A stretch of DNA of 9,930 bases from NCBI GenBank assembly GCA_012800995.1, contig JAAZIH010000092.1:1-9930 (forward strand), written 5' to 3'. The notes beneath the pieces were generated by a model. It had not been told where the DNA came from, ran no database searches, and worked only from the letters and a program-made list of their open reading frames with translations. The DNA comes from Chloroflexota bacterium (lineage in GTDB: Bacteria; Chloroflexota; Anaerolineae; Anaerolineales; Anaerolineaceae). The translations under genes and the position numbers were made by a program. Shown piece by piece: positions 8,283 to 9,930 of the stretch. Position 1 is the stretch's first letter, and every line of letters begins with the position of its first letter.

Positions 8283-8311
8283 ACCTTTATATAATGCAAA
8301 TTCTGTGCCAT

Positions 8312-9250
8312 TTATAGCTTCTGCGCAATCCTGAGCCTGGCACTGCGGGATCGCGGGTTGGTTTGTAGTTCATCCTCACTGGCTGTGATTGGTCTTTTGG
8401 TGAGGACTTTGACTGTGGCAACGTGCCCACAGTCGCAAATCAGTTTTTCTGGTGGACAGATGCAATCAGTGCTCGCTTGGCGAAAGACATTTTTGACAAT
8501 GCGGTCTTCAAGCGAATGAAAACTGATGATTGCGATGCGTCCGTTTGTTTGTAAAAGTTCAATCAGGTTTGGTACTGCCTGGCTGATAACATTGAGTTCA
8601 TCATTTACCGCAATGCGCAAGGCTTGAAAGGTACGGGTGGCGGGGTCTTGCTGTTCACGGGTCTTCCCGACTGCTTTTCTAACAATCTCTGCCAGCTCAA
8701 AGGTGGAGTAGAGTGGTCTGGCTTGCACGATGGCTTTGGCGATTCGTCTGGAATATTTTTCTTCGCCGTATTCCCAGATGATTTGTGCCAGTTCGCTTTC
8801 GCTTAGACCATTCACCAAATCAGATGCTGATTGTCCTTTGTTGGGGTCAAAGCGCATATCCAATGGAGCGTCGAAACGGAACGAAAAGCCTCTTTCTCCT
8901 TGGTCGAACTGCATGGAAGATACACCGAGGTCCATGAGGATGCCATCTACGCCATCCCATCCTTGAGCCTGGAGGACCTGGGGGGCTTCAAGGTAAGAGG
9001 CTTTGATGACCTTAGCGCGATTTCCGAAGGGTTTGAGCCTTTCCTGGCTTAGCGCGATGGCTGTGGGATCCAGGTCGAGGGCGATGAGTTCACTGTCGGG
9101 TGAGCTTTCGCGTAAAAGACCTTCAGAATGTCCACCAGCGCCAGCAGTGCAGTCCAAAAAGCGTTTAGCGTTCTTCGCAGTCAGGTATTGAATTGTCTCT
9201 TGGTAAAGTACCGGGCGGTGCGGAGCTTCTTGCCCTTGCACCGCGTTCAT
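8312..9250 (-). CDS. rsmH: RsmH (MraW), 16S rRNA (cytosine-1402-N4)-methyltransferase
   Basis: RsmH methylates N4 of C1402 in 16S rRNA with S-adenosylmethionine, near the ribosomal P site. It has 312 residues, the usual length. The N-terminus has HRPVL at 11-15, then the SAM-binding loop DCTAGAGGHS at 33-42, an acidic strand end LDLDP at 58-62, and LMDLGVSSMQFD at 105-116 followed by RGFSFR at 120-125 and PLDMRFD at 129-135. Later come ISFHSLEDR at 242-250 and SRSARLR at 301-307, both family signatures. Four cysteines in a CxC-x6-CxC pattern (263, 265, 272, 274) might bind a metal. The start shares one base with the mraZ stop (TAATG) and has AGAGGA 5 nt upstream. A 29-nt gap separates its stop from the ftsL-like gene. 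Confidence 0.98.
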   Translation of the reverse strand: MNAVQGQEAPHRPVLYQETIQYLTAKNAKRFLDCTAGAGGHSEGLLRESSPDSELIALDLDPTAIALSQERLKPFGNRAKVIKASYLEAPQVLQAQGWDGVDGILMDLGVSSMQFDQGERGFSFRFDAPLDMRFDPNKGQSASDLVNGLSESELAQIIWEYGEEKYSRRIAKAIVQARPLYSTFELAEIVRKAVGKTREQQDPATRTFQALRIAVNDELNVISQAVPNLIELLQTNGRIAIISFHSLEDRIVKNVFRQASTDCICPPEKLICDCGHVATVKVLTKRPITASEDELQTNPRSRSARLRIAQKL

Positions 9251-9696
9251 TAAATTCCTCTAGTCGATATGTCAAACGCTGCCCAGCGGTCTTGATTGGC
9301 TTCCGGGTCTGCAAAAGCTTCTTCTTTCGCAGCCAGCCTTTCTGGAGACCAGACCTCAAAACTGTCTCCAACGCCAACAATGACAACTTGATCCTTGATA
9401 CCGGCAAACTTCCGCAAGAAAGACGGTATAAGAATACGGCCAGCAGTGTCGTAAGTGAGATCAGCAGTGTAGCCAAGGATTTCACGTTTGAAGGAGCGAA
9501 CATCAGGGTCGGTGAGCGATTTGCCGCTCACGGATTGGGCGATGATCTCAAAGGCGGGTTTGGGGTACGCCATGAGGTTGCCGTCCAGGCCTTTGGTGAT
9601 GAACACAAGATTGCCGGGGGTCTGATCCCGGTAATTTGATGGAACAGTCATGCGACCTTTTGCATCAATATTGTGTTCGTACCTTCCGTAAAACAT
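9250..9696 (-). CDS. mraZ: MraZ, transcriptional regulator of the dcw cluster
   Basis: MraZ is a DNA-binding protein of the AbrB/SpoVT superfamily that binds direct repeats ahead of its own gene and controls the cluster. It has 148 residues, normal length. Two tandem half-repeats are visible: NIDAKGRMTVPSNYR at 9-23 and YDTAGRILIPSFLRKF at 82-97, with the DxKGR and DxxGR signatures that hold the DNA-contacting arginines in this family. The start begins MFYGRYEHNIDAKGR, the typical N-terminus, and AAGGG lies about 10 nt upstream. It is the first gene of the transcription unit, preceded by a promoter and a phased repeat array that fits an MraZ operator, so negative autoregulation is likely. The stop overlaps the rsmH start by one base. 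Confidence 0.97.
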   Translation of the reverse strand: MFYGRYEHNIDAKGRMTVPSNYRDQTPGNLVFITKGLDGNLMAYPKPAFEIIAQSVSGKSLTDPDVRSFKREILGYTADLTYDTAGRILIPSFLRKFAGIKDQVVIVGVGDSFEVWSPERLAAKEEAFADPEANQDRWAAFDISTRGI

Positions 9697-9721
9697 TTGT
9701 TCTAATCCCTTTTTAATGGCC

Positions 9722-9745
9722 GAAGCGCCGGATTTCCAGCGCTTC
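9722..9745 (-). promoter_or_regulatory. Leader hairpin between operator and mraZ ribosome binding site
   Basis: In coding orientation GAAGCGCTGG and CCGGCGCTTC form a 10-bp stem with one T-G wobble and an AAAT loop. The stem ends 25 nt before the mraZ ATG and about 10 nt before its AAGGG site. No T-run follows on the minus strand, so it is not a standard terminator. It could stabilise the mRNA 5' end, affect translation, or overlap a regulator site. The structure is seen directly; the role is unknown. Confidence 0.6.
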
Positions 9746-9747
9746 TT

Positions 9748-9792
9748 TCACATACTGTGACACTTTAAGACACTTTATGACAGAATTTCCCA
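9748..9792 (-). promoter_or_regulatory. Probable MraZ operator: five pentamers at 10-bp spacing
   Basis: In coding orientation TGGGA, TGTCA, TGTCT, TGTCA and TGTGA follow each other at exactly 10-bp steps, each separated by 5 nt. The first begins 1 nt after the -10 box. The middle part can also be written as two perfect AAAGTGT units separated by CTT. E. coli MraZ binds TGGGN repeats with 5-nt spacers between the -10 box and the ribosome binding site, and a Mycoplasma MraZ site is described as AAAGTG(T/G) repeats with 3-nt spacers; this array fits both descriptions in layout. With one turn per repeat, a MraZ ring could contact one DNA face. Binding is inferred, not shown. Confidence 0.78.
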
Positions 9793-9793
9793 C

Positions 9794-9822
9794 ATTATAG
9801 TCCTATAACCTCAAAAAAGCAA
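9794..9822 (-). promoter_or_regulatory. Sigma70-type promoter of the dcw operon
   Basis: The -35 box TTGCTT (9822 to 9817) and a perfect -10 box TATAAT (9799 to 9794) are separated by 17 bp. The transcription start is predicted near 9786-9788, giving a leader of about 90 nt before mraZ. The predicted start lies within the repeat array, so a bound repressor would block initiation. No other comparably good promoter was noticed inside the cluster. Confidence 0.75.
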
Positions 9823-9930
9823 GGGTTTTAAGGGATGAATTTGCCAAATTGGGCAATGATTTTTTGTTTCTCTTTAGTTATTAATTCTGTTTGGGAAATG
9901 CTTTTTTGATGCTCCGTTAGAATGACTAAA
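9823..9930. other. AT-rich region upstream of the operon; possible end of an upstream minus-strand gene
   Basis: This stretch is clearly more AT-rich than the genes. On the minus strand one frame is open from the window edge (9929) for 33 codons to a TAA at 9830-9828, ending IIAQFGKFIP. It could be the C-terminus of a gene cut by the window, ending 5 nt before the -35 box. A frame this short is often open by chance and its sequence matches no family I can name with confidence, so it is not called as a gene. A weak 5-bp inverted repeat lies at 9841-9856. Confidence 0.3.

Noticed and set aside
9193..9639. Plus-strand 148-codon frame antisense to mraZ
   Set aside because: It mirrors mraZ and the end region of rsmH, has no recognisable family motif, and mraZ itself is unmistakable.
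9841..9865. Inverted repeat TTGCC/GGCAA followed by six T on the plus strand, resembling a terminator
   Set aside because: The stem is only 5 bp, and it points in the plus direction where no gene precedes it.
9922..9930. ATG at 9922 on the plus strand as the start of a divergent gene
   Set aside because: Only three codons are visible and there is no convincing ribosome binding site upstream.

Overview
The window is a run of eight complete genes and one partial gene, all on the minus strand. It is a division and cell wall (dcw) cluster. Read in coding direction, from the right edge to the left, the order is mraZ, rsmH, an ftsL-like gene, a class B penicillin-binding protein (ftsI/spoVD type), murF, mraY, murD, ftsW, and a murG that runs off the left edge. 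No plus-strand gene is supported, and I see no RNA gene, mobile element, CRISPR array or integration site.

The organism is a bacterium, and my best guess is Chloroflexota, probably class Anaerolineae. This rests on remembered family resemblance, not on a search: the MurG N-terminus reads GGTGGGVYPAL and later VPDIEPGLAL, MurD has SPGGTSYDAF near its end, the FtsL-like protein has a long C-terminal tail, and base composition looks moderate, near 50% GC. Low-GC Firmicutes and Proteobacteria seem unlikely.

Right edge (9697-9930): a good sigma70-type promoter (TTGCTT, 17 bp, TATAAT) faces mraZ. Just after the -10 box, five TG-starting pentamers repeat at exactly 10-bp steps, which is the architecture of MraZ operators. 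A 10-bp hairpin and then a ribosome binding site lead into mraZ. This looks like the autoregulated control point of the whole cluster. Upstream of the promoter, one minus-strand frame is open to the window edge for 33 codons and may be the end of another gene.

Gene body (1-9696): the genes are packed as one operon. mraZ/rsmH and murF/mraY share TAATG junctions, ftsL/ftsI and murD/ftsW share ATGA junctions, and the remaining gaps are 3, 5 and 29 nt. ftsW and murG overlap by 77 nt. The products cover UDP-MurNAc-peptide synthesis (MurD, MurF), lipid I and lipid II formation (MraY, MurG), and septal polymerisation and cross-linking (FtsW with the PBP, assisted by an FtsL-like protein). MraZ and RsmH are the usual regulator and 16S rRNA methyltransferase at the head of the cluster. 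murE is absent from its usual place between ftsI and murF.

Overall this is a conserved housekeeping region, and I found no undescribed system. The points most worth a second look are the phased MraZ operator, the dual-coding ftsW/murG overlap, the missing signature histidines of MurG, and the absent murE.
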